Source: Drosophila pseudoobscura
Lineage: Eukaryota; Arthropoda; Insecta; Diptera; Drosophilidae
Direction of reading: 5' to 3'
Length of the DNA: 64,000 nucleotides
Assembly (NCBI RefSeq): GCF_009870125.1
Contig: NC_046679.1
Coordinates: 18,662,001 to 18,726,000 of the forward strand
In this document: positions 23,188-35,700 of the stretch, piece by piece
Numbering within the stretch: the first letter of the stretch is position 1
Layout: every line of letters begins with the position of its first letter
Translations under genes and position numbers: made by a program
Notes under the pieces: model-generated
Told to the model about the DNA's origin: nothing
Seen by the model: only the letters and a program-made list of their open reading frames with translations
Database searches by the model: none

Positions 23188-23481
23188 CAGAACCGATACG
23201 ATCTGCAATCGCAAAATATTGTGTATTGTTAATAAGTTACTTATTATTATTCTTTTTTATAAACTTCTAACAAGTTGTTTTAGAATTTCTCCTGCCTCAG
23301 GTCGGGCTCTTCCTTGTTTCTGCGGTGGCCCTTCTGTTTTTCGAGTCGGTCTCTGGCGATCTCTGCCAGACACGAAAAGTCGTCGTTTTTGGTTTTCTTT
23401 GCACCGTCTATCGGGTAGTAACATGCGGACCATCCCGGACCATCCCGGACCATCCCGGACCATCCCCGAAATGGATTTCAA
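23188..23481 (-). repeat. Unidentified repeat with coding-like segment (copy 1)
   Basis: On the minus strand this matches the plus-strand copy at 45453-45785. Both share a coding-like part with NQK(R/S)R and GRDRQR, and both end in AATATTTTGCGATTGCAGATC followed by GTTCTGCTGA. The two copies diverge upstream; this one has four tandem decamers there. Confidence 0.55.
23428..23467. repeat. Tandem decamer (GACCATCCCG) x4
   Basis: Four head-to-tail copies of GACCATCCCG, the last slightly altered. They lie within copy 1 of the unidentified repeat and just upstream of hyd. Confidence 0.8.
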
Positions 23482-23635
23482 AAGTAAATTGGAAAATTTT
23501 GTGAATGTGGTAAACGGAGCCTGGCCGATATCATATAGATACCCTATTCCACTGTTTCAATTGGAATCTCACGTTGGCAATATGACACTTATCAGCTTTT
23601 TCCATACTTCGATTACCTCTTTTATCGTTTGTATA

Positions 23636-23643
23636 TATCGATA
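23636..23643 (+). promoter_or_regulatory. DRE box (TATCGATA) upstream of hyd
   Basis: A perfect TATCGATA lies about 100 bases before the hyd start codon. DREF control is inferred from motif and position only. Confidence 0.5.
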
Positions 23644-23739
23644 CAACTTGCAATATCAATCTCATTTGGGAAGAACTGTGACTTTTGCGTGAAATGAAAA
23701 TTAAGAATATAAATTCTTCTTATTTATTAAAAAACTAAA

Positions 23740-26700
23740 ATGGTTTCTATGCAATTTGTGTTGCAACCTCTTCCTGGCAATGATGATCAATTTATTGAAA
23801 GGTAAATATAATAGTGGAGCTGCGCTCCTACGCACATGGGAATATAAAATTACTTGTGAAAATATATACATACTAATACGCACACATATGTTAGCTGCAT
23901 GTTGTTTCTTTTAACAAAAACCATAAATATATACACAATTTGCATATATCCTTAGATAAGGAGGATACATATGTATATCTCGGGCAGTATGGCTATAGAT
24001 ATGTATGTACTTCATGTAGGTGTATGTATATACATATATATATTTTCCAGAATGTGCACCGAAAAGTATGAATATAATAGTTCAAATCTGTTCCTATGCT
24101 TTTTTCGAAATGATATAATTTAATAATTTTAAGTTATTCTATTATATATTCGTTTAGTTCTTCTATGTAAATTACTACATAAGTAATGTTGCGATCCTGA
24201 ATACATATCTACATTCGTACACATGTTTAAGCGCACATATATTTTTAAGTATGTAACATTTTCGGCAAACTATATTGTGAATTATAAAGCTTAATACAAC
24301 ATGTTCAGAATATTTGTGTACAGCTTTGTTTAATGTAAATACATATATGTACGTTGGCTCGCTTATGTATTAGTTGCAAGCCAATCAAATTTTTTTTTTT
24401 GTATAGACGGCTACTTCTAACAAATGATTGTTACTTACGCTGTAAAAGACCACGCAAAAAAAAAAGTCTAAATTGTTCAGCTAAAATATTGGGATATTCT
24501 CCATGCAATCGTTAACATTGCTCCAATGATATCCATGCTCCAGAAATAATCGTTCAAAGAGATAATCGTTAGTATATTTCAACAAAACGCTGACATGGCA
24601 AAGACCTGTCAAGGCTTTAAAACTAATTACAGAAAGAAATGTTATTTTTAAAGTAAAAATATAAAATAGTTAAAATTAAAAATAAAAAGTTTCAATTTCG
24701 ACGTGGCGAGCTGCGCACAACTTGTTTGACCGATCGTTCCTATGCGAGCAATGTACTATAGTGGTCCTATATGGTCGATTCCAACGTATCATCTGTCTAT
24801 TTCTTAGGGAAGACTATTATATTGAAATAACTTTAAAACTAAGAGACTAGTTTACATAAAAACAAACGGCTTTTGTTAAAGTATTGCAGTGTGTGTATCG
24901 CAATCCACCATATTCTTCCCGTATTCTACTTCCCAGTAGTAGATGGCACTGGAGCCGCGATTGGCAGACTGCATTGACCATGCCGGTGCGTCTATTTCCG
25001 TTAATTGGGCACAACTGTTTTAGACTGACGCTAAGTTAATGGCTCCGCACTGGTATAACTTTGCTGTGAAAGGGCAGCGATCTTTGATTTAGCTGGACCC
25101 AAGCTGAAGTCTTCAGAACAAACGATCAACAATTCGATTTTCAATTATTGTTTATGTTACGCCCTGCCCTATTCTTAGATCCCGACACAAATTCTCGAAT
25201 GGTGTTACACTGTTTTAAAGTAACGTATTTGTTTATTTATTAACCTTCAAAATTTTTATTGTAGAGTACGGGAAGTTTCGGAAAAAGTAAATCGATTTGG
25301 GTATGGCACTCATCGTATATTTGAGCAATTGAAAATTCCAGTAAGAGAAGTCGTTATTGGGCCTACCCATATTGGTGTACTTCTTGAGGATGGTAAAGCA
25401 TTTCGAGTATCATTTTCTATCAACTCTGAAAAGCTTGATTTGACTAAATCTGATACTAAATGGTATGTTAAGAAGTTATGTATTTTTGTACGATTTTATG
25501 TTTACATGGCTTTTTTTTTATAAGTTCCACAACTGGTGCCGGTGGAACAACCAATGCTTCAAAGGCGCCTTCATCATCGCGTCCCATGGCCCGTTCTAGG
25601 GCACGTCTTTTGCGTGCAACAGGCCGGTCAAGCTCAAGTGGTCAAGGATCCGGATCACGAAGTACCGGTGTAATTATAGGAGGCAGCACATCTAATCGTC
25701 CTTTGGTAACTGTACCAGCTACGTATGTCCCAGAGGAACTTATTTCACAAGCAGAAGTAGTTCTACAGGGCAAGAGCAGAAATCTCATAATAAGAGAATT
25801 GCAGGTAAGCGTTTAATTTCTACAAACTAATTCAGAAATTATAATAAATTATTTTAAAAGCGCACCAATTTAGATGTAAATTTAGCTGTAAACAATTTGC
25901 TTTCGCGCGATGATGAAGAAGCTGAAGATACGGAGGAAGGTGCAGACAATTACGTGCCTGAAGACCTTATATCACTGTTGGACAATGGGTTTAGTGCAGA
26001 TAATAACAGCGTTATCATCGATCCTTCAGATGGACTATTTTCAGAAGAAATATTCAGTAACTATTCAAGCATTCGCAAGTAAGTTTAAAAAAAACATCGT
26101 TTTTGTGGTCCGATCGGGACGGTTCCAACGCATGGTCGCTAATGGTCGTTAAAATGGTCGCTTAAGTCTCGGGCAGCTATATGAAAACGATAATATGACA
26201 TTATACAACATTTATATTATTTTTAGTTTACTGTTCGACCGTATACGTAGTGAACGCAGCAATTCCAACACAAACGCTGCAGAAAGTAATCAATCAAACC
26301 GTTCAACGACATCAGGTGGTATATCTGGAAACAGTGGACTCTCAGCTCAAATATCTGTTAATGCTGATCGCGAAGCGTTCAGTCGTTGGCGGGATCGTCA
26401 GTACTACGGGCCGCGCCGCTGGATAAATAAAGACGATTATACATGGGAGAAGGATGCAGGTAATTTTGAAAAGATATATTTTCATTTCGTACTTTATAAC
26501 TTCTCCAAACCATTTTATATTAGATTCCAAAAAAAAAGAACCTTCATCAATGTTGTCTCCAATATGGATATCGGAGGAACTACAACCATGGCCTGATAAA
26601 ACTTCGGTCCGGTTTAAGACAATCGGAGCTTTATTTTCTGAATTCATTGCACTGTCTGATAATGGAGACTTATACCAATGGCGTTGGTCCGACTCAGAGC

Positions 26701-29700
26701 CTTATAAGTCAGATGTAAGTGAATGCAAATTAGATATTATTATTATTACTGATATTGGTAGCTACTAGAGGTTTTCATGAATAGCAAAACACCGGCTAAA
26801 AATTACTAAAATCGATCAAAATCAAAAATAATTAGAAAAAAGTGCCAACTTCGACGTGCCGAGCTGTGCAAAACTTGTTGACCGACCGAAATATAGGTTA
26901 GGTTAGGTTCGGTTAACCCGGACGGCCCTCAGAGGGGCCACGCATAGGCCCATCTGGCCCTTAGTTAACCGAAATATAGCTAAATATATAATTTAAATAT
27001 TCTGACTTTCAACATTCACAATTTTAAAGATGCGAGAAATACGACTGTTCTCGCGTTATTTTAATGCAAGAAGTCCTAGAAAGCTACTCATTTGGGTCAG
27101 AGAGTATGTACATGGATGCACGATTTATGTTCGCAAAAGCGCATAACTGACTGGACTGGGGTCACACTGAAAAAACTATGAGTTGATCTAGTGAAAGAAC
27201 ACTATGAGTTGATAAGACTAAACTGTTACTGTATAGTCAGATGTATAAGACAAAAATGTGTATGTGAGCGTTTTTTTTTTCTGAGTATACATTACATTCT
27301 TATTCCAGTTGAAAAATGCTTCTCAAAGGGATGTTTCAACATTCTAATGAGCCAAAAAACTCGCGAAATTCGCTAGGAACTGGGTTCCATTCGAAAATAT
27401 CGACATTCTGCCATGTTTTGCTCAGTCACTAGATTTTAATCTCATCGAAATCTTGTGGAGAAATGTCAAAGGTATTGTAGCAACTGAAAATTTGTCAACC
27501 AGAAGTAAGTTTTAGCAAGTGGTCTAAAAATTGGCTCAAATCTTATTGAAACGAATCAGGACCCTATTGATGAACCATGCCAGACCGCTGCAATTCTGCA
27601 TTTTTGTTTTGTGAATGCCACAGATTTTCGGCCTTTGTGGGTGCGAAGTTTTGAAATATACTTGTAACAGTGACATGGGGTTAACGATTCCTTCTGGACG
27701 TTACACACATCCATTTTCACCACAAATCTAATATAACCCTATACTCATTTTGAGTATCGGGTATACAAATTCTGCTATTAATTCCACCGCTTTGTATCTT
27801 AACCTTACCGTTTGGACAATATTAAGCTTTCAAATTCAATTTTGATAATTTTTTAAGGTATATTTTTGTTATTGCTTTTACCCAGTCTGCTTTGCCTGCT
27901 GCTCGCACTTGGATTATTCGTACACAGTGATTCAAGTGCTGTCAAAAATGGCCATTGTGTGCAGTGCAAAGAAATGCGAATTCGGTGGAATCATTATTGG
28001 CGATTCATTCCTTAGCTGCTGGCTGTGCGAAAATTTTGCCCACATAAATGTTCCCATCACTGGGCATCAAGCTCAAAAGGGTCGTCTTTCCCCGCTAATT
28101 ATTACAAGCCCGTTCTGATTGCTGTCAGAACAGATTTCCAATTGCCACAAAGATTTCATCAATGGGCTAACGGATATTTCCCTTGTCCTAATTAATGCTG
28201 TTTAAAAAATTAGGAACAGACTTCTTGAACTCATGGTTGTTAACGATCCATCTCTAGCAACGGTGTCCAGGGAAAGTCCAATATCATTCCCTGATGATCC
28301 TTACCATCAAACTATGTTGATGTCCTTTGAGTGTACCCGATCTGGTGGTGTTGGCGAAATTTTGTAATACACTTGTACTAGTGAGGTCTCACAGGAGTAT
28401 GGATACAAAATTTGGTTGCTCTAGCTCTAATATTCTGCTCGATTTGTGAATGCCAAAGATTTTCCTCCTGTGCGGGGGCGGAAGGCGGAGGGGCGAAATT
28501 TGGAAATACACTTGTAACAGTGACATATATCAAAAGTCTGGATACAAAATGTTGTTGCTCTCTCTCATATAGTCTCTAAAAACTTGGCGTCAAACAAGGC
28601 AGACGAACGGAAAGACTATAGACTCGGCTATTGATGCTGATCAAAAATATATATGGGGCTAGAAAAGCATGCTTCTGGGCGTTACACTCGCAAAGTCTGA
28701 CGCAAAGAACTATATATGTTTATCCACTAATCCTTTATTCATAAAATGGCTGAGAAAATTGTAACTCTGCAAATCGCTTATGCATTCGGATGATGTTAAG
28801 CTCTGTTTCCAGAGTCTGCGATCCGATCTCAAAAACTTAATCCCTCGAAATTTAATGTAATTAAATGTAATTTAAATTACCCTGGTTTTACCCTAAAGTT
28901 TTCTTAAAACATTTCTACCATGGTATATTAATAAAGAGGTGGTTAAAGGAATTGTATATAACGAAGAATCTCTATACCTCGGTAGTTCGTCCGATTTTAG
29001 AATACGGCCCTTTTGTATGGTGGCCTCAGTGCAAATTAAACCATGATCTTTTTTCTCTGCGTGGCCTTAACTGGGAAGCAAGTGTTGATGGCCATCTTGC
29101 CGTACTTATTCCCACATAAACATGGTTATCATTAGGAGAGGTTGGTGGAAGGTTGATCCTGATTTGATGGAGGAGAAGTATTCTCTTGTGGTGGTGGCAA
29201 CGCGAGACTATTAGCCGACACTGTGTATCGATGCAATAATGTATGATGTGAGCGGTTGCACACTCGACGTTTATTGGCTTTGCATTTTACAACAGCGTGG
29301 CCTTTTCGCAGACAATTAATGCAAAAGGATGCCGACTTGGCAAACTTAAACCTTTGCATCACCGAGAGACGCGAAAATGGAGGGCAATTTGATACGACAT
29401 GGTCTCCTGAATTGCAATAGCTAAAAGTTCTACTGTTGGTGAAAGTGGAAGAACAATCAAATGAACTGCTATGATGTTGTTCTTAGCTAGTACGTCCGCC
29501 GCCTCGTTTCCTTCGATGCCTTGGTGGCTGGGAACCCAAGAGATCCGCACTGACTTTGTCGTGCTTAGGCTATCTAGTGCCTCCCTACTCGCCAAGACAC
29601 TTCTGGAACTGACCGCGGACGCCTGCATGGATCTAACTGCCGCTTGGCTGTAGACCGCATCGTGTGCTCGCTTATTAAGTTAAGCGACCTCGGCTGCTTT

Positions 29701-32700
29701 CCTGATGGCGAAAACTGCCGCCTGAAATATGCTGCATCGGTCCGGTAGCTTATACGATAGCCTTATCTCAGGGTCTGTGCTCCTACTCCTCCGTCCATCT
29801 ATGTTGAGGTGTTTAACTTGGTTCCTTCCCTTTTTCCAGCCTTCGGGTCCCAGAGATGAGATAGTTTTGATGTCCAAGTAAGTTTTGGGAATCATGTAAT
29901 CAGTGGATCTGGTCATGTCCCTGCCAATTGAACTGTGCCCGTATCCTTGTGGCGACATATTTCCTGATGCGATTAGGCGCTGTGCTGCCTTTCCGGCAAT
30001 CAGGCGAGCGTGAATGTGAAGGGGGTCGATTCCAAGTACAGTTTCGAGTGCTTTTGTTGGGGTTGACCTCAGCCCCCCTGTAATACAGAGCAGAGCCTGT
30101 CGCTGAGTCTTTTCCATAAGCTTATGGTATGTATTCTTTTCAGTAGCATGCCACATACCATACAGCAAAGTTGGTCGCACCACCGAGATGTAGATCCAGT
30201 CCATTGGAGCAGGTGCCAGGCCCCATGTGCTGCTGAGCATCTTGGATGCATAAAGCGCAATGGTGGCCTTCTTCACCCTTTCCACTACATTGGGTGTCCA
30301 TGCCAGCCTGCTGTCCAGTACTGTACCTAGGTATTTCACCTGTGCTTTTGGGGTAAAGAGCATGAGATCAGTCTAGTCCTCGTTGATACTGAGTCTTGCC
30401 TCTTCCACCCACTCACGTATCTCCCTGAGTGTACTTCCATTAAAGAGGTGAGGGTCGATGGACATACACCCGTAATAAGTATGCCTATGTCAGCTGCATA
30501 AGCTGTTATCTTGGGGGCCATCCTTTTAAATCTCTTGATGGGGTCGTCGACCACCAGAGTCCACAGTAGTGGCGACAGGACTCCACCCTGAGGTATGCCT
30601 CTGAGTGTCCCCTTTATAACTTTATAACTTAGGAGGTTCTTGATCCAAAGGTTGATTGCTGGGTGTATGTTATTCGCTTCTAGGTTGCCATGTCCTGATG
30701 ATATTTGGCATCAGTGACCAGCCGTGTATCCAGGGAAATGCGCCTGCTTTAGAGATGTTAAGGCTTCTTGACGGCCCTCTGTCTAATGTCCGTCATCTAG
30801 CTTTAATTGACTCTGTATGGTGGGCTGCTTCTCGATGTTTTTGCAGAAGTTCCTCCATGAGCTCCTTTATGCCTTACGTATTTCCTTCTTGTAGCTCCTA
30901 AGTAGGATTTTATATTCCTCATTGACAATATTGACAATGAGGAGCTCCGCCGACGCTATCTTGCTTTTATGGAGGTTGAGCTGCAGCACCCTTAGTGTCA
31001 TGGGTGGCTAACTCAACCTCCGTCAGGTCACCGTCCTCCGAGTCGCTCAGCGTAAGACCATGGGCGGCGTCCACTATGGTTTCAAGACCTAGGTCTTTCT
31101 CGACCTCGCCTGACTGAAGGTTGTGCGTATCATTATCCTCGGGGTGGCGCTTTTGCTGTCGTAGGTAGACGCTACCTACGCCCCACTCCATCGTCCCGAA
31201 CTTGAGATACAAAATATCCTCTGCCTCCTTGCTGATCTGAAAGATCACATGCTCGCTGGGCAATGGGTTACCAGCATGTAGAACCTTCCAGTCAGCCGCT
31301 GGCACGTCCGAATTTTGCCTCTGCAGCAGCTTCAGTGCTCGCTCCCCTTGGACAGCAATGAGGAAGAGCAGCTTCGCCTCTGGGATGGACGGGATCAACT
31401 CCCTGTCTACCACCTTCAGCATCGCCCACTCCCACAGAGCTTCCAGTTGGGATACCTTCGGCACCAGATGTCCACCACAATGAGATAGATGTCTTTTGGA
31501 CACTTCGCTCATGGACTTCTGTCTCGGCTTCCTCGCCTTCGGCTGGGGGGTGTCCATCTTGGCCCCGCGTTGCCGCTTGCTTGCCGGAGTGTCTTTAGCA
31601 GCACTCTTGGTGACCAACATCTCCTCCACCTTGTTGGCGAATCCTTCGTTTGTTGCCTTCATCTGGGGCAGCTGCGCGTAGTGTTTGCGGCCCTCATGTA
31701 CCCGTTGCTCAGCCCAGGCCAGCTTGGATTTCTTCCATGGGAGATATCCGTCTTGCCCTGGAGCCGGCTCAGTAACTTGAGGCCTTATACTCTTATAGGC
31801 CTTATACCCTTATACTGAGGCCTTCATCGCATCCCTGGAACGGCTCGGCCCTTCCCTACGTAGGGAGCTGGTACCTGGTTCTTGCGAGCGGAGAAGGCTT
31901 TCTTCTTCTGTCTTGCTAATGGAATGCACGCTCTCCGGGTCCGAGTCTGTGTCAACAGCGGCAGCCACGCGGCAACGCGTCGTTATTGTGGCAGTAGTAT
32001 TACAACTAACATGGCCTGCTCCCACCGTGCCCGAGGTGTGACCGCTGGCGACACGCAGAGAGGATTGCTCCTCCCCGAGCCCGCCGGTGGGCAGTCACGC
32101 TTTCCACCGACGTTTGGGTTGCCATCCCAACCCGTGTTTGCTCCTCTCCAACCTCCATGTTTGGCACGAAGATCCATATACTGGCTAATATCTTTCGGGG
32201 GGACCACCCCCTAGCGTTTTATGCCGCCAGGCACCTCTAGCCATGGCCCTGGTTCAGTTTCCCCGAATTTAGATCGGGAAAACGCTGGACCATTGCCTTA
32301 GCTAGACACTGCATTACCCCGGACAGCCACAGTGTCCATTGCCAAGCCGGCACCCTCGTGGAGGGTTCATCTAGAGGGTTTTTGCCAGCTCAACAATAAA
32401 TAAACAATAAATAGTTAACATTAAACTTTTCAGACTAATGTGCAATTACACGTGCAGAGTATTAAAATATCGGATTGCCACCCTCGTCTACCCAATAAGC
32501 ATGTGTGAATGGGAATGAAATTGGGAGTAGTTTATCAAATTAAAAAAGCCTGTTTTGATACAACTGTCTCCAATTCTAGACAACTAAACAACTAGACAAA
32601 AGACACTTATACCACCCATGCGGACATCACACCAGTGAAATACATTTGCGGGCAGCATTTGAGTCATGTTCCGAAGCTACATCAGGTACAAACGTTGCAC

Positions 32701-35700
32701 TCTTTGCCAGATTCAAAGATTCCTGGAAGACTATTGAACAAATCAAGTTTATGTTTGGTGTGACTGATCAATACGTTGCGAGGAAATGGTTTCAGGGTTA
32801 GGCTTATCTTAAAGGACGCTCTCTCCCTGGCATAAGAGAAACTGAACTTCTCCACCTTGTTTCCAACGGCTTTTATTTTACTTTGTATAAAAGCATTTAC
32901 ATACATCATTAGATGTGACATGCCGCCAATTAAGACGCTGAGTTGAGTCTCCCTGGCTAAGAGCTGATCTTACTACTTTTTAAAGCCCCATTCAGCTCCA
33001 TTCAGCTTGGAGTTTGCCCTCCAAATACTCTGCTACTATAACCCGAGCACATCGCACACCAGATTTGTTGAGAACAAATCGAATTTATAGGTCATCTGAC
33101 ATAATCATATTTTTTGCCTACCCGAAAATAAGGTAAACCTCTAATTTCTACCCTTTACTCACCGTTCAAAATATTATGTGTCCTCATTCTGCTTGATAGC
33201 ATAATAAGAAACTGCCTTTTTTGCTTTCAGGTGGACAATATGTATCATCCAAAAACCTTGGCACTCAACATTAACGAAAGGGTCGTGCATATTTCAGCTA
33301 ATTTTATACGGTGTTCCGTGGTGACTGAGTCAAATCGAGTTGCCACCTGGATGGACGAACAACTGGGATATCTTGGAGCCAAGCTGGACCATACTTGTTG
33401 TACTTTCAACGAATTTATTTCGGATCCAATAACAAACATTTATGTTTGTTCATTGTATACAGTGGTTAGAACGGACAGCAACAACATTTATTGGTGGGGC
33501 GTTCTTCCATTTGATCAGCGCCGATATCTGTGGGACAAATTTCGAACAAAAACAAAGAAACCGTTTAAGGTTATTGCAACGGATATTAATGTAGGGGCGC
33601 AGGTTATAATGAAAAAATGTCCTATATATCAATCTGGATCAATTGGTTTTACATGTTCCAACGGTGTACCCAAAGTTGGGCAACTCTTAAACTCGGTTTG
33701 GAATTTCACTGATGTGTGTCGTATGAAAATTATAAATATTAACACACATTTGGGCCCAGATAAATCTCCAGCAACTGGGGTAAACCAAAATATCCAAGGA
33801 GCATCTACAGATAAGGACCTTTTGAAGGCAACAGTCATGCAAAGCACAAGCAATAGTAAAAATGGACAAATGAGTTCATCGAGCAAGGAATCAACCGATA
33901 GGATCGACATGCCTCCACCACCATCTCCGGCTTCTAGCACCTGCAGTGATACTGGTAGTGTTACATCACACAAACGCACTAAGAGAATGACTGCAAAAGA
34001 GGACTCCCACACCAATCAAGAGAGCAGAAAGGACGAAGAGCTATGGCAGTTAAAAGACGTTGTTTTTGTTGAAGATAAGGTCGGCCCGATTGGAAAAGTG
34101 CTTAAAGTCGATGGTGACTTTGTAGCCGTTCGGTTTCCAGCATTGAACAACGCCTCTAATGCAGCTTCAACATCCAAAGACGAATGTAAAGACGACGACT
34201 GGCAACAATGCCGTCTGCTTCGGCGCGAAGATGTACAAGTTTTTCGGACTGTAATGTCAACGCGTGGTCCAGATTGGTTGCAAAAGCAGCCAAAAAAAGT
34301 TAATGTCGGTGCTGATACAGCTGGCGTTCAGTTGCTCACAATAGCCGTTGATATGCGAGGTATTCACGTAATCAAAAAGGTACTCGGTAAAATACATTAC
34401 AGCTTGTACAACTTGTACAACAGTAAGCAGGAGCAAAACTGCCAATTTCCTACAGACTGCGCTTCATTTATTGGCGTTTCTCCTACAAATATATTAATGG
34501 CTTGCAATAATGATTGTAGTGGAAATAACAGTACTATTGTGCTCAGAGATGGCAATGGTGCCCTGTACCCATTAGCGAAGGATTGTCTTGGCTCAATAAA
34601 GGATCCCCAGTGGTTTGATTTACCCCCAGTAAAATCAATTACCATGGCAACGATACCGCTACCGGCAATGGTTTCTGGATTAAACCTCAAATCAAAGGTG
34701 TGCATGACGGCTTTGCTTTTTGACACACAAAAACTCATGCCGCATATACTACGTTGTGATATTAAGAATAGCTTCGCTGCTATAGCCCGGCTTGAAAAGG
34801 AAGATCACACTGATACTGCTTCAGTTGTCGAAGAGCGCTGCGATGGGGCTCGTAACATATTCCATGCATGTGTTATTATGTGTGCCCCAACCTCTAACAA
34901 GGATTCGCATGCAGATTCTCCTAGTAGTAGCTCTGATAAAAAGACACTATCGGCTGGGCTTTCGATCACACGTTCTATTCCAAACGCACCAGCATATGTT
35001 AGCGGTAACTCTTTTGGAGCGAATGCGTCCACTACCAGTGACAGCGCTAGTTTCGCCACAATGACGGCTGGAATAAGCGCGTCTGGTGTAAGAGACAATC
35101 GCATTAATTTGCGTGATATGATGCAACGCCTTATTAATACTGATCAACCTGAGCAATCCGGTCATCCAACGACGAGCGGAAACGAAGACCATGCTTATAT
35201 TCCATGGCCAGCAGAGGCGTCTTCTGCTAACAATCTAAGCGGGGTCTCATCGCAAAACATCGCAGATGGTATTGAAGATATTTCCAAAGTAATTCCGTCC
35301 TCTACCCAGAGTTCCATTTTATCAAGCATTAAATTAGGATCCCCAAACTACACATTCGATCTATCACAGCGCCGTGAGCATGCACTCTTGATTCTGCAAC
35401 AAATGTGCGCCAGTCCTGCACTACGGCCTTACCTCTACCAGATGCTAAGTACCAAAGATGCGCAGGGTCAAACTGCTTTTATGCTATCCGTGACATGTCG
35501 TGCCTATGAAGCAGGGATTATAATTTTGAACACTATACTAATGCTTGCTGATCAAGATTCTCAGGTTAAGGAATCTATGATATTTCCCAATGGTTCTCCA
35601 GCGGATCAATCACCATTACATGTGATATGTTACAATGATACGTGCTCATTTACTTGGACAGGGGCTGATCATATAAACCAAAACATTTTTGAATGTAAAA

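Larger units (their letters stand above)
20025..23739. other. Transposon-rich intergenic region between TBRG1 and hyd
   Basis: Divergent promoters lie at both ends: imperfect ATCGAT boxes at about 20088-20112, and a DRE at 23636. Between them lie Gypsy and BEL/Pao remnants and an unidentified repeat. The stretch 20130-20600 shows nothing recognisable. Confidence 0.6.
26715..33230 (+). other. hyd intron 6, 6.5 kb, nested transposons
   Basis: GT-AG intron bounded by phase-0 exons. It holds a LINE tail scrap with GGTTAGGTTAGGTT (about 26895-26970), a Tc1 fragment, DINE-1 pieces, a PHD-type LINE, a BEL/Pao gag scrap, a long LOA-type LINE in antisense, and another PHD ORF1 scrap. No host exon was found, and the flanking exons join directly with the family sequence. 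Confidence 0.8.

Noticed and set aside
26895-26970. GGTTAGGTTAGGTT tract resembling a telomeric repeat
   Set aside because: Fly telomeres lack such repeats, and this tract is typical of LINE tails; a similar one ends the LINE at 16715.
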